From Rhodoplanes sp. Z2-YC6860 (lineage in GTDB: Bacteria; Pseudomonadota; Alphaproteobacteria; Rhizobiales; Xanthobacteraceae), in the NCBI RefSeq assembly GCF_001579845.1, contig NZ_CP007440.1:868001-932000 (forward strand): DNA of 64,000 nt, read 5' to 3'. Under the pieces are notes generated by a model that ran no database searches, had not been told where the DNA came from, and saw nothing but the letters and a program-made list of their open reading frames with translations. Numbering within the stretch: the first letter of the stretch is position 1; every line of letters starts with the position of its first letter. This document shows positions 42,456 through 51,045 of this stretch, one piece after another. A program made the position numbers and the translations under genes.

Positions 42456-43261
42456 GCCAGCGCCTCCTCGATTACCACCGGAGCCAGATTGCGCAGGATG
42501 TCCCGGCGCAATTCGGCCGAGGCGTGCAGGTCCTCGTATCCTTCGAGCTCGTCGGCGAGTTCGCCGATCGCTTCCTTGGCGCCATCGAGCGGCACGCGCC
42601 GCACCACAGGCTTGCCGGCGATGCCGCCGATGCCGATGCGCGCGGTCTTGTCGTCCTCGATCACCGCGCCGACCGCGATGATGGCGAAGTCGCCGTGGCG
42701 GCGCGCCACTTCGCGAAATGCCGCCTTGCGGCTGGTCGCGATCGGAAACCGCACCGCGGTGATCAGCTCGTCCGGCTCCCGCGCCGTGGTCAGCATGTCG
42801 AGCTGGAAGCTCTTGGCGCCGACCGTGCGCGTGCCGCGCTTCGATCGCAGCACCACCTCGCCTTCGAGAAGCGCCAGCGACAGCGGCAACTCCGAGCTCG
42901 GATCGGCATGCGCGATCGAGCCGCAGACCGTGCCTTTGTTGCGGGTCTGGAAGTGGCCGACGTTGGGCAGCGCCACGGCGACCAGCGGCAGCTTGCCAGC
43001 GAGCTTCGGCCAGGAGAGCAGCTTGTTCTGCGTCACCGCGGCGCCAACCTCGATCCGGCTGCCGAGATCGCGGATCTGGTCGAGCTCGGGAATTCGCGCG
43101 ATGTCGATCAGCACCGACGGATCGGCGAGGCGGAGATTCATCATCGCCATCAGCGACTGGCCGCCGGCTAGCACGCGCGCGTCGTCGCCATATTCGGCGA
43201 GCAGCGCGATGGCTTCCTCGGCGCTGTCGGGCCGCGCATAGTCGAATGGGCGCGGCTTCAT
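42443..43261 (-). CDS. Molybdenum hydroxylase FAD subunit (CoxM-type)
   Basis: A 272-residue FAD-binding subunit of the xanthine-dehydrogenase family. The FAD-binding motif AGGQSLMAMM lies near residues 32-41, and TRNKGTVCGSIAHADPSSELP (about 98-118) is characteristic. It accepts electrons from the 2Fe-2S subunit and passes them to an acceptor. It overlaps both neighbours (4 bases with the large-subunit gene, ATGA), showing tight translational coupling. Confidence 0.94.
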   Translation of the reverse strand: MKPRPFDYARPDSAEEAIALLAEYGDDARVLAGGQSLMAMMNLRLADPSVLIDIARIPELDQIRDLGSRIEVGAAVTQNKLLSWPKLAGKLPLVAVALPNVGHFQTRNKGTVCGSIAHADPSSELPLSLALLEGEVVLRSKRGTRTVGAKSFQLDMLTTAREPDELITAVRFPIATSRKAAFREVARRHGDFAIIAVGAVIEDDKTARIGIGGIAGKPVVRRVPLDGAKEAIGELADELEGYEDLHASAELRRDILRNLAPVVIEEALACAA

Positions 43262-45690
43262 TGCTTGGTTCCGTTCTGCGTCATCAGCGCATGGATGCGC
43301 CGTGGCGTCGCCGGCAGCTTGACGTCGTCAACGCCAAGCGCGTCGGCGATCGCATTGGCGATCGCAGCCGGCACGCTCATGCAGTTGCCTTCGGCGAGGC
43401 CCTTTGCGCCCAGCGGCGTCAGTGGCGTGGGCGACTCCATGTGGATCAGCTCGACCTTCGGCACCTCGCTCACGGTCGGCACCAGATAGTCGGCGAAGGT
43501 GCCGGTGAGGAACGCGCCCTCTTCGTTGGTGACGAATTCCTCGTAGAGGGCTGCGGCGATGCCTTGCGCGAACGCGCCGTAGATCTGGCCGTTGGCGATC
43601 AGCGGATTGAGGATTTTGCCCGCGTCATGCATCGAGACGTAGCGGTCGACCTTCACCTGATAGGTGATCGGATCGATCTCGATGCCGCACATGTCGAACA
43701 CGAAGCCGTACGTCAGCGAGGTGTTGATGCGATCGTCGTGCGCCGGCGGCTCGAGCTCCGGCGGATTCCACACGCCGGTCTCGCTGAGCGCGGGCGCCAT
43801 GCCGTCGGGCAGCATCACCGGCGACCAATGCGAGGTGCCGGCGACGCGGCCGAACGGCAGCGCGTTGTCCGGGTTGCTGATGCTGCGGATCTTGCCGCTG
43901 GCGAGCTCCACGTCCTCGGCCATCACGTTGAGCTGCTTGGCTCCGATCTTCTTCAGCTTGTCGGCCATCTGCCCCGCGGCCATCTTGGCCGCGACGGCGG
44001 TGCCCGGCGTGAAGCGGCACGAATAGGTGCCGGCCGCGATCGACCATTTGTCTTTAGCGGTGTCCATTTCGAGCGTGACGTCGACGTCCTCGGGCCGCAG
44101 CCCGAGCTCGCCCGCGACGATCTGCGACAGCACGGTCTCGTGGCCCTGGCCCTGCACGGTCACGTCGGCCGTTACCGACACCGCGCCGAGCGGATCGATG
44201 TTGACCGTCACCATCGAGGTCGCGCCGTTCTTCGGTCCGGCCTTGTCGCGGGCCTCGGGCGTCAAGAGCGTCGAGAGATAGCCCATGTTCGACATCGCGG
44301 GCTCGACCACGACGGCAAAGCCGATGCCGTATTTCTTGCCGGCCGCGCGCGCCGCGTCGCGGCGCTTTTTCAGGTCGTCGAGCCGGCCGCCGCCGGTCGC
44401 GATCTCGACGGCTTTTGGATAATCGCCGGAGTCGTAAAGCGCGCCGGCCGCGGCGCGATAAGGGAATTTCTCAGGCGGCACCAGATTGCGCTTGATGACG
44501 TCGAGATGATCGAGCCCGAGCTCGACCGAAATCTTGTGCACCAGCCGCTCCAGCGCGAGGTAGAGCTGCGGCCCGCCGAAGCCGCGAATGAGGCTCGCCG
44601 GCATCTTGTTGGTGAGCACGACGCGGTTGACGACGTCGCAGTTCGGGATGTCATAGCCGCCGGTCGCGGCGCCATGCATGCGGTAGAGCGGGCCCGGCAT
44701 CGGCGCGCGCAGGAACGCGCCGTAGTCCTCAAGCTGATCCATCTTGAGCCCGAGGATCTTGCCATCGTTCGTCACCGCGGCTTCGATCTCGGTGACGCGG
44801 TTGGGGCCGGTGCTCGCCGCGACCAGATGCTCGGCGCGGTCCTCGACCCACTTCACCGGACGGCCGGTGATCTTCGCGGCCAATGCCGCGAGTACGACAT
44901 AAGGAAACACCGAGAGCTTGATGCCGAAGCTGCCGCCGGAATCCGGCGGAATGCGAAGCCGCATCTTGGGGCCGGGCACGCGCAAGGCCTTCGCCATCAC
45001 GGGGTGCGTGCTGAACGGTCCCTGGAAGTTGGCCATGCAGTCGTAGCTGCGGTCGGCCGGATTGTAGGTCGCGACGCAGACGTAGCATTCCATCGGCGTG
45101 AACGAGAGCCGGTGGAAGTCGACCGTCATCTTCACGACGCGGTCGGCCTGTTCGAACGCCGTCTTGGTGTCGCCGTAGTGGAACGCGCGCACCGAGACCT
45201 CGTTGGTCTTGGCCTCGGGATGCAGCAGCGTCGCGCCAGGCTTCTTCGCTTCGAGCGGATCGATCACCGCATCAAGCGGTTCGTATTCGATCTGCACCAG
45301 CTCGGCGGCGTCCTCGGCGATGTAGCGACTCTCGGCCACCACCAGCGCCACCGGCTCGCCGACAAAGCGCACCCGCTCGACCGCCAGCGACCATTGATGG
45401 ATCGGGGCCTTCAGCGCCACCAGGAATGGATCGGAGATTTTCCGGATGTCCTCGCCGGTGATCACCGCCCAGACACCGTCCTTGGCCAAGGCTTCTGCGG
45501 CGTCGATGCTCTTGATCTCGGCGTGCGGATGGGGCGAGCGGACCACATGGGCGTGCAGCGTGCCGGGGGGCACCGGCAGGTCGTCGGCATAACGGCCGCG
45601 GCCCGACAGCAGCGCCGGATCTTCCTTGCGAACCACAGGTTTGCCGAGCCGCTCTGCCACCGCACTCACCTTGAAGGATACTCGGGACAC
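43258..45690 (-). CDS. Molybdenum hydroxylase large subunit (molybdopterin-binding)
   Basis: This is the catalytic subunit of a xanthine-dehydrogenase-family hydroxylase. With the GTG start at 45690 it has 810 residues, the normal length, and begins just before RLGKPVVRKEDPALLSGRGRYADD. A longer frame exists upstream but overlaps the divergent promoter region. The C-terminal catalytic Glu is in LGAKGLAEGN. The CO-dehydrogenase loop (AYxCSFR) is absent, so it is not a CO dehydrogenase; RGFGGPQ occupies the corresponding region. The substrate is probably a heteroaromatic or aldehyde. It is first in the leftward operon with the FAD and FeS subunits. Confidence 0.9.
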   Translation of the reverse strand: MSRVSFKVSAVAERLGKPVVRKEDPALLSGRGRYADDLPVPPGTLHAHVVRSPHPHAEIKSIDAAEALAKDGVWAVITGEDIRKISDPFLVALKAPIHQWSLAVERVRFVGEPVALVVAESRYIAEDAAELVQIEYEPLDAVIDPLEAKKPGATLLHPEAKTNEVSVRAFHYGDTKTAFEQADRVVKMTVDFHRLSFTPMECYVCVATYNPADRSYDCMANFQGPFSTHPVMAKALRVPGPKMRLRIPPDSGGSFGIKLSVFPYVVLAALAAKITGRPVKWVEDRAEHLVAASTGPNRVTEIEAAVTNDGKILGLKMDQLEDYGAFLRAPMPGPLYRMHGAATGGYDIPNCDVVNRVVLTNKMPASLIRGFGGPQLYLALERLVHKISVELGLDHLDVIKRNLVPPEKFPYRAAAGALYDSGDYPKAVEIATGGGRLDDLKKRRDAARAAGKKYGIGFAVVVEPAMSNMGYLSTLLTPEARDKAGPKNGATSMVTVNIDPLGAVSVTADVTVQGQGHETVLSQIVAGELGLRPEDVDVTLEMDTAKDKWSIAAGTYSCRFTPGTAVAAKMAAGQMADKLKKIGAKQLNVMAEDVELASGKIRSISNPDNALPFGRVAGTSHWSPVMLPDGMAPALSETGVWNPPELEPPAHDDRINTSLTYGFVFDMCGIEIDPITYQVKVDRYVSMHDAGKILNPLIANGQIYGAFAQGIAAALYEEFVTNEEGAFLTGTFADYLVPTVSEVPKVELIHMESPTPLTPLGAKGLAEGNCMSVPAAIANAIADALGVDDVKLPATPRRIHALMTQNGTKQ

Positions 45691-45837
45691 AAAGCCCTGA
45701 TTTCCGGCGGGAATCAAGCGTTGACCCGGTGGGCCGCCGTCCCCATAACGCATGGCGGTTTCTTGGTCGCATGCTGGCCGAACGTTCGGATTGCGAAAAC
45801 GCGCCAGCGCGGAAACATTCTCTCGTGGAGTCTGCCG

Positions 45838-46749
45838 ATGCAGTTTGAAATTCCCGTGCCCACCGAGACCTTCGAGGTCCCGTTGAGCGATGGCGCACGC
45901 ATCCTGATGCGCCGGCACGGCAAGGCGGATGGGGTGCGGCTCCTGGTCACCCATGGCAACGGCTTCGCGGCCGACGCCTATTATCCGTACTGGCGGCAGC
46001 TCCTCGCGAAATTCGACGTGCTGGTATTCGATTTCCGCAACCACGGCCGCAACGTTCCGGTCGTGCCGTCGAACCACAATTACGGGCAGCTCGCCGACGA
46101 CCTCGAACGCGTGGTGCAGGCGGTCAACGCCAAGCTCGGCGCCAAGAAGACCGCGGGCATCTTCCATTCGATGTCGGCGCGCACCGCGATGAAGCACGCG
46201 ATCGAGATCGGCTGGCGTTGGGACGCGCTCATGCTGTTCGATCCCCCCGACGTGCCGCTCAAAGGCCATCCGCTCTACGAGGCGATGGAGATCTTCGAAA
46301 ACAAACTGACCGAATGGGCGAAAGGCCGCCGGCGCAAGTTCAACTCGGTCGAGGAGTTGGTCGAGGAGTACCGGGCCTCGCGCGCGACGCGCAACTGGGT
46401 GCCCGGCATGCACGAGTTGATGGCGCAATCAGTGTTGCGCAAGTCGCCGGACGGCAACGGCTATGAGCTTGTCTGTGCGCCGGAGAACGAAGCCAACATC
46501 TATGCGCAGGCATTGACGCTCGACCTTTGGCCGAAAGCATCCGAATTCGGCGGGCCGGTGAAGCTCATCGGTTGCGACCCGAACTTCAAGGGCGCGCCCG
46601 CCACGGGCCCGGCCAACCAGGCGCTTGGCCGCGAAGGCGGCTACGACTACGACTTCGTCGAGGGCACCGGGCACCTGCTGCAGATCGAAAAGCCCGACGA
46701 GTGCGTCCGCCTGACGCTGGAGTTCTTGGGCAAGCACGGGCTCGCCTAG
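45838..46749 (+). CDS. Alpha/beta hydrolase
   Basis: This 303-residue hydrolase has the segments VTHGNGFAADAYYPYW (oxyanion region), VFDFRNHGRN and IFHSMSARTAM, where HSMSA is the nucleophile elbow (GxSxG with His and Ala at the Gly positions). The C-terminal His is likely in GTGHLLQ. The start at 45838 follows GGAG; the frame is open far upstream but antisense to the hydroxylase gene. It is divergent from the molybdenum-hydroxylase operon; a TTGACC/CATAAC promoter candidate lies at 45721-45749. It probably hydrolyses a pathway intermediate (inference). Confidence 0.85.
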   Translation: MQFEIPVPTETFEVPLSDGARILMRRHGKADGVRLLVTHGNGFAADAYYPYWRQLLAKFDVLVFDFRNHGRNVPVVPSNHNYGQLADDLERVVQAVNAKLGAKKTAGIFHSMSARTAMKHAIEIGWRWDALMLFDPPDVPLKGHPLYEAMEIFENKLTEWAKGRRRKFNSVEELVEEYRASRATRNWVPGMHELMAQSVLRKSPDGNGYELVCAPENEANIYAQALTLDLWPKASEFGGPVKLIGCDPNFKGAPATGPANQALGREGGYDYDFVEGTGHLLQIEKPDECVRLTLEFLGKHGLA

Positions 46750-46856
46750 CCGGCGGCCCACTGGCGACGTTCATGTCTTGAGGAGACGCGATCCCGAATC
46801 TCGGCTGGGAGCAACGGGCTCCTGAAAGCCATATCAAGCGTATCAGGCGCACCACC

Positions 46857-47228
46857 ATGCTTACCGCGGCTGCTGTTCTGATCACCTATTCGATAGCGAT
46901 TGTTGCGGCTGGACACGGCGCGGTTCCGATGGCCCTCCTGCTCGTGATGGGCGGCGCCGACTCTTGGTGGCTCCCGGGCGAGATCATCGGCTGGGTCGGT
47001 GTCGCTGGCTTGGTCCTGGCCACCTTGCTGTTTCGCTCGGATGCCAAAAGACAGATCACCTTCCAGCTTCTGGCGTGTATCGTCCTGTACCTGTCCTGGC
47101 TGGTGGTTGCTTACATTGGCAATGGCGAAAGTGGCTCGCTCTGGAGCAGCTTTGTCCTGTCGGCTCCCTTCCATATCGCGCTTCTCGTCATTGCGTATCG
47201 AGCTGTGTTTCACCGGGTGCGCCGCTAG
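46857..47228 (+). CDS. Small integral membrane protein, function unknown
   Basis: A 123-residue protein with four predicted transmembrane segments: AAAVLITYSIAIVA, GWVGVAGLVLATLLF, LLACIVLYLSWLVVAYI and PFHIALLVIAYRAV. Charged residues in the loops follow a plausible topology. No family is recognised. The gene lies 107 bases after the alpha/beta hydrolase and just before the tRNA, without a clear ribosome-binding site. Confidence 0.6.
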   Translation: MLTAAAVLITYSIAIVAAGHGAVPMALLLVMGGADSWWLPGEIIGWVGVAGLVLATLLFRSDAKRQITFQLLACIVLYLSWLVVAYIGNGESGSLWSSFVLSAPFHIALLVIAYRAVFHRVRR

Positions 47229-47344
47229 GCAGGTCGTGCGACCCGTGGTACACGCCGCTTTGCAGACAAGGCCCGGCGCCCGAGAGCCCGCGCTCCGAAA
47301 GCCCGCTTGAACGGTGTTTGGCTAAGCTGTTGTAATTGCCGGAT

Positions 47345-47421
47345 GGTCCCGTAGCTCAGCTGGATAGAGCAGCGGTTTCCTAAACCGAAGGTCGCAAGTT
47401 CGAGTCTTGCCGGGATCACCA
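47345..47421 (+). tRNA. tRNA-Arg(CCT)
   Basis: A full cloverleaf can be drawn: acceptor GGTCCCG/CGGGATC (one G-T pair), D stem GCTC/GAGC, anticodon loop TTCCTAA with anticodon CCT, T stem GCAAG/CTTGC, then A and encoded CCA. It reads the rare AGG arginine codon. The first anticodon-stem pair is a G-A mismatch. Length is 77 bases. The 210 bases after it (47422-47632) contain no gene and no integrase. Confidence 0.95.
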
Positions 47422-47632
47422 GGATTGTTTTCGCTAAACCGAAATCACATCAATAACTTAATCGGAGCGTTCTCCTCGGCTCCTTCAAATTGAGCGCGCG
47501 TTTGAGGCGCGCAAAGTCAATCAACGCGCTGGCAGTATGCACCGGAGAGAGAGCAAGGCGGCGATTTCGGCCGGCCCTGCTCCTTCTGGTGATCTTGAAT
47601 CAGAGGTGACCCGATTGTCGCTGGTGGATCCC

Positions 47633-48706
47633 TCAGCCTTTTCCTGCGGTCTGTAGCTCGACAAGCTGCTTCCTGGCCTGTTGCGCCAGATAGCGGCGCA
47701 GCCGGATGACGCCGGCATCGTGCTGATACAGCATCTCGTGCTTCTCCAGTCCTGGTTTGACGCCAGCGAGGATTTCGCGATCCTGCTCGAGCACGTGCCA
47801 ATGGCGCGGTTCGAGATTGGTCTTGTACAGGAAGCGCCACGTGTCGCGTTGCCAGCCGCTCACCTTGCGAACCCGCCAGAAGAACGCTGCGAGATTGTTC
47901 TCGTCCGCTGGTGTTGCGAATCCGACGATCCCGAAGTTGCCTCCCGGGCCCCCCGATTTCGGATACGGGATTTCCAGGCGCACATACAGCGCGTCGTGAT
48001 CGACGAACTCGCTCCAGTCGAAGTTGACATCGCGCTGGCCATCCTTCTCGAAGAAGAAGCCGTGCGGCGTGTCGCGCGTCACGAAGTGCGCCTGAGTTTC
48101 GCCCTGGTACATGGTGTGCGAGTTGGCATGCAGGAACGTGCCGTGCATCGGATCCATCAAATTGTCGTAGGCGTAGCGCCAGGCCATCTCCCAGTCGGCA
48201 TAGCAGAGGAATTGGGAATACTCCGGCGCCACGAGTTGCTCAGGCGGCTCGAAGTCCGGGGCATCTTCGTGCAGCGCATCGCCGAACCAGGTGAAGATCG
48301 CGCCTGCGATCTCGCGTGATGGATAGGTCTTCACGGCCTTCTTGCCCTCCAACGGGCAGCCCGGCTGGCCGGGCACCTTCAGCACGGTCCCGTCGGGGCC
48401 GACCTCGACGCCGTGATAATTGCAGCGAAGCCGGTCGCCCTCGTTGATGCCGCGCGACAGCGGCACCGCGCGGTGCGGACAGCGGTCGGTCTGGACATGC
48501 ACGGCGCCGGCGGAATCGCGCCAGATCACCAGCGGCTCGCCCAGCCGCATGATGCCGAACGGCTTGGCGCCGGCCTCGATGAAACGCGATGGCAGGATCG
48601 GCCACCAGCGATTGCGGAGCCCGGTCCGCAGATAAGCTTGCACCTGCTGGTCGGTCGGCGCGGTGCTGGTGGCGCGGGTGCGGTCGATGGTTGTTGCGAC
48701 GTTCAT
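47633..48706 (-). CDS. Rieske-type aromatic ring-hydroxylating oxygenase, alpha subunit
   Basis: A 357-residue oxygenase. The Rieske [2Fe-2S] motif is CPHR...CNYHG (CPHRAVPLSRG and CNYHGVEVG, about residues 76-97). The mononuclear iron site is NLMDPMHGTFLH (about 180-191). This size and layout match single-component alpha subunits (vanillate demethylase, dicamba or phthalate-type) rather than alpha-beta dioxygenases. I chose the ATG at 48706 behind CGGAG. It is the last gene of the leftward operon. The reductase at 50043 is its likely electron donor. Confidence 0.92.
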   Translation of the reverse strand: MNVATTIDRTRATSTAPTDQQVQAYLRTGLRNRWWPILPSRFIEAGAKPFGIMRLGEPLVIWRDSAGAVHVQTDRCPHRAVPLSRGINEGDRLRCNYHGVEVGPDGTVLKVPGQPGCPLEGKKAVKTYPSREIAGAIFTWFGDALHEDAPDFEPPEQLVAPEYSQFLCYADWEMAWRYAYDNLMDPMHGTFLHANSHTMYQGETQAHFVTRDTPHGFFFEKDGQRDVNFDWSEFVDHDALYVRLEIPYPKSGGPGGNFGIVGFATPADENNLAAFFWRVRKVSGWQRDTWRFLYKTNLEPRHWHVLEQDREILAGVKPGLEKHEMLYQHDAGVIRLRRYLAQQARKQLVELQTAGKG

Positions 48707-48708
48707 GG

Positions 48709-48936
48709 TCAGACTCCGAGCTCGTGCATCACGGCTTTGAAGTTTTCTGCGGTCCATTCGCCGCCGCTGGGCGGCCGCACGCGGGACTGATTGAGGCCCG
48801 CCACGACTTCGTCGAGCTCCTGGGCGCCTTTGGTGAACACGGCCTCGATCGCGTTGGCGAGTTCGAGTTGCCAGGCGTTCGGCTCGCCCGTCCGCGTTTG
48901 GCGCGGGCTGAGGTAGGGAAAATGATAATCCGACAT
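48709..48936 (-). CDS. Small recombinase-like helix-turn-helix protein
   Basis: A 75-residue protein lying 2 bases upstream of the Rieske gene start, so the two are translationally coupled. The C-terminal part (GEWTAENFKAVMHELGV) resembles the winged HTH seen in some serine recombinases. It has no obvious catalytic residues. From memory, such small proteins recur next to Rieske oxygenase genes; their role is unknown. It might help assembly of the oxygenase rather than bind DNA (inference). Confidence 0.6.
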   Translation of the reverse strand: MSDYHFPYLSPRQTRTGEPNAWQLELANAIEAVFTKGAQELDEVVAGLNQSRVRPPSGGEWTAENFKAVMHELGV

Positions 48937-48999
48937 CGGCGCCTCCTGCTTTTGCTGTCGGCCGGATCGCGCGACGCGCGACGTAGCCGCACGTGGTCC

Positions 49000-50025
49000 C
49001 TATCGGTTCCCGGGCCTCGCCGGCGATTCCGTGACGACGGGTTGATCGCCGATGGTGATCGTCATCAGATCGTGGCCGACCTGCAGCGGCCCATCGTATA
49101 CCGAGCGGGTTCGCGCAACCAGATCCTCGACACGCGCGTCGCCGTTCAATCCGATGTGACTGTACACCGCGAGCCGGGGTCGCGCTTCGGCGAACACCTT
49201 CGCCGCATCCTCCGGCGATGACAGATGCTGATAGATGGCCTGATAGGCCGGGATGCGTTTCAAAAGGTCGTCCGGGATCACGGTGACGCAGTGGATGAGA
49301 AGGTCGGCGCCCTTGCCTTGCGCCGCCACCTCGGCGCTGTAGCGGGTGTCGCCCGACAGCACCACTTTGTGCCCGCTGTATTCGATGGTGTAGCCGTAGC
49401 TCGGTGTCACGAGCCGGCCATGATCGTTGGCGAACGCGGTCACCTTCACGCCGTCCACGTCATAGATGACGCCGGGCTGCACCTCGTGCGGATCGAACGC
49501 GATGCCCTCCGCGGGGTCATGCTCGTCTTCGCTGCGGATTTCGATGTCGCGGCTGAACGCCTCGGTCAGTCCCTTGGTCAGCTTGGCGACGCCCGGCGGA
49601 CCATAGATCTCGAACGGCTTGTCGCGATGGCCGTAGGGTGGTCGCAGCCAGCCGGTCAGCCAGAGATCCGGCAGGCCCACCAGATGGTCCGAATGGAAGT
49701 GCGTCAGGAAATGCGCGTTGATTTTGCCGAATGGAATCTGAAGCTCCGCGAGGCGGATGGTCAGGCCGCGTCCGAAATCGAAGACGAGCTTCTGGCTGCC
49801 GGCTTCGACCAGCGTGCTATAGCCGAACCGCTCCGCCGACGGCACCGGCGTACCGGTGCCGAGCAATGTCACCCGGAATTCGCCCTGGGCAGCACTCGGC
49901 GCAGCGCTGGCGAGCGTGAGCGCGATCGCGGCGCAGGCCGTGCGCACAGCGGACCACAGTGTCCGACGTGGCGACGGCTGCGCCGAAACCTGGTCGATAC
50001 GGGGTGGTTGCTTCACTGTCGTCAC
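49000..50025 (-). CDS. Exported MBL-fold hydrolase (RNase Z-like)
   Basis: A 341-residue metallo-beta-lactamase-fold protein with an N-terminal signal-like segment (after RRTLWSAVRT, a hydrophobic stretch, ASAAPSAAQ). It shows GTGTPVPSAERFGYST, THFHSDHLVGL (metal motif) and LSGDTRYS, as in RNase Z and arylsulfatase-like MBL proteins. The exported location makes tRNA processing unlikely; a lactone or phosphoester/sulfoester substrate is more likely. GTG at 50025 follows AAGGA. It is 17 bases downstream of the reductase gene. Confidence 0.85.
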   Translation of the reverse strand: MTTVKQPPRIDQVSAQPSPRRTLWSAVRTACAAIALTLASAAPSAAQGEFRVTLLGTGTPVPSAERFGYSTLVEAGSQKLVFDFGRGLTIRLAELQIPFGKINAHFLTHFHSDHLVGLPDLWLTGWLRPPYGHRDKPFEIYGPPGVAKLTKGLTEAFSRDIEIRSEDEHDPAEGIAFDPHEVQPGVIYDVDGVKVTAFANDHGRLVTPSYGYTIEYSGHKVVLSGDTRYSAEVAAQGKGADLLIHCVTVIPDDLLKRIPAYQAIYQHLSSPEDAAKVFAEARPRLAVYSHIGLNGDARVEDLVARTRSVYDGPLQVGHDLMTITIGDQPVVTESPARPGNR

Positions 50026-50042
50026 GGATCGCGATCCTTGTC

Positions 50043-51038
50043 TCAAACGTCCAGCACCAGCCGCGGGCCCTTGGAGCGGGACACGCACACCATCATCGTG
50101 GCGCTGGCGGCGCGCTCCGACGACGACAGAATGCTGTCGCGGTGATCGACCTCGCCGGAAATCACGCGCAATTCGCAGGTGCCGCACACGCCTTGCTCGC
50201 AGGAGCGCGGGACCTCGATGCCGTTCTCGCCCAGCACCTCCAGGATCGACTTGTCGGCCGGCACCGTCACGGTGATCCCCGACTGTTGGCACACGACCTC
50301 GAAGCTGCCGTCCGGCTGGTCGGACGCGCGGCTCCGCGGCGCGAACCATTCGAAGTGAACGGTGCCCTCGGGCCAGTCCTTGGTGGCTTCCTCGACCGCG
50401 GTCATCAGGCTTTCGGGGCCGCAGCAATAGACCACAGCGTCCTGCTCGACGGTGCTGAAGCGCTTGGCCACATCAAGCCGGGTGCCGGCCTCGGACGAAT
50501 GCAGCGAAATCTCGCCGCCGATCGTCCTGATCTCGGCCAGGAACGGCGCGTCCTGGTTGCGCTTGTTGCAGTAGATCAGCGTCCATGGCCGGCCCTTGGC
50601 GCTCGCTTCGCGCATCATCGGGATGAACGGCGTGATGCCGATGCCGCCGGCGACGAAGATGTAGTGCTTGGAATCGACCAGCGGAAAATTGTTGCGCGGC
50701 GTGCTGACGGTCAGCAGTTCACCGGGACGCAGCGCCTTGTGCACGAAGGTCGACGACAGGCCGCCGGAAATGGCGCGGATGCCAAGCCGATAATGCGAGG
50801 TGTCGTTCGGATCGCCGCACAGCGAATACTGCCGCAGAGTGCCATTGGGCAGCTTCAGGTCGATGTGCGCACCCGGCTCGAAGGGCGGCAGCGGACCGCC
50901 GTCGGCCGCGGTCAGTTGCAGCGACAGCACGCCGGGCGCTTCCCAGATCAGCGCGCGCAGGCGAACCTGCAACGTCTGTTCCCCGGGGCGCGGTGCCGCC
51001 ACGGTCGATGGCTTGTCTGCGTTGACCATCTCGCTCAT
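50043..51038 (-). CDS. PDR/VanB-family oxidoreductase (FMN, NAD and 2Fe-2S)
   Basis: A 331-residue phthalate-dioxygenase-reductase-type protein. The flavin domain contains RQYSLCG (about residues 68-74). The NAD-binding part has AGGIGITPFIPMM (about 132-144). The C-terminal plant-type ferredoxin has CEQGVCGTCE. It transfers electrons from NAD(P)H to a Rieske oxygenase, here most likely the one at 47633. It starts 7 bases after the aldehyde-dehydrogenase gene and ends just before the MBL gene. Confidence 0.94.
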   Translation of the reverse strand: MSEMVNADKPSTVAAPRPGEQTLQVRLRALIWEAPGVLSLQLTAADGGPLPPFEPGAHIDLKLPNGTLRQYSLCGDPNDTSHYRLGIRAISGGLSSTFVHKALRPGELLTVSTPRNNFPLVDSKHYIFVAGGIGITPFIPMMREASAKGRPWTLIYCNKRNQDAPFLAEIRTIGGEISLHSSEAGTRLDVAKRFSTVEQDAVVYCCGPESLMTAVEEATKDWPEGTVHFEWFAPRSRASDQPDGSFEVVCQQSGITVTVPADKSILEVLGENGIEVPRSCEQGVCGTCELRVISGEVDHRDSILSSSERAASATMMVCVSRSKGPRLVLDV

Positions 51039-51045
51039 CGCAGCC

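Noticed and set aside
43258-45690. Carbon monoxide dehydrogenase
   Set aside because: The diagnostic AYxCSFR active-site loop is missing; the sequence there reads RGFGGPQ.
43246-45837. Very long rightward open frame antisense to the molybdenum hydroxylase genes
   Set aside because: Only the part from 45838 has hydrolase features; the rest is a codon-position artefact of the opposite gene.
47345-47421. tRNA-Arg as an integration site for a genomic island
   Set aside because: No integrase, no direct repeat of the tRNA 3' end found downstream in the window; the flanking genes are a small membrane-protein gene and the Rieske operon.
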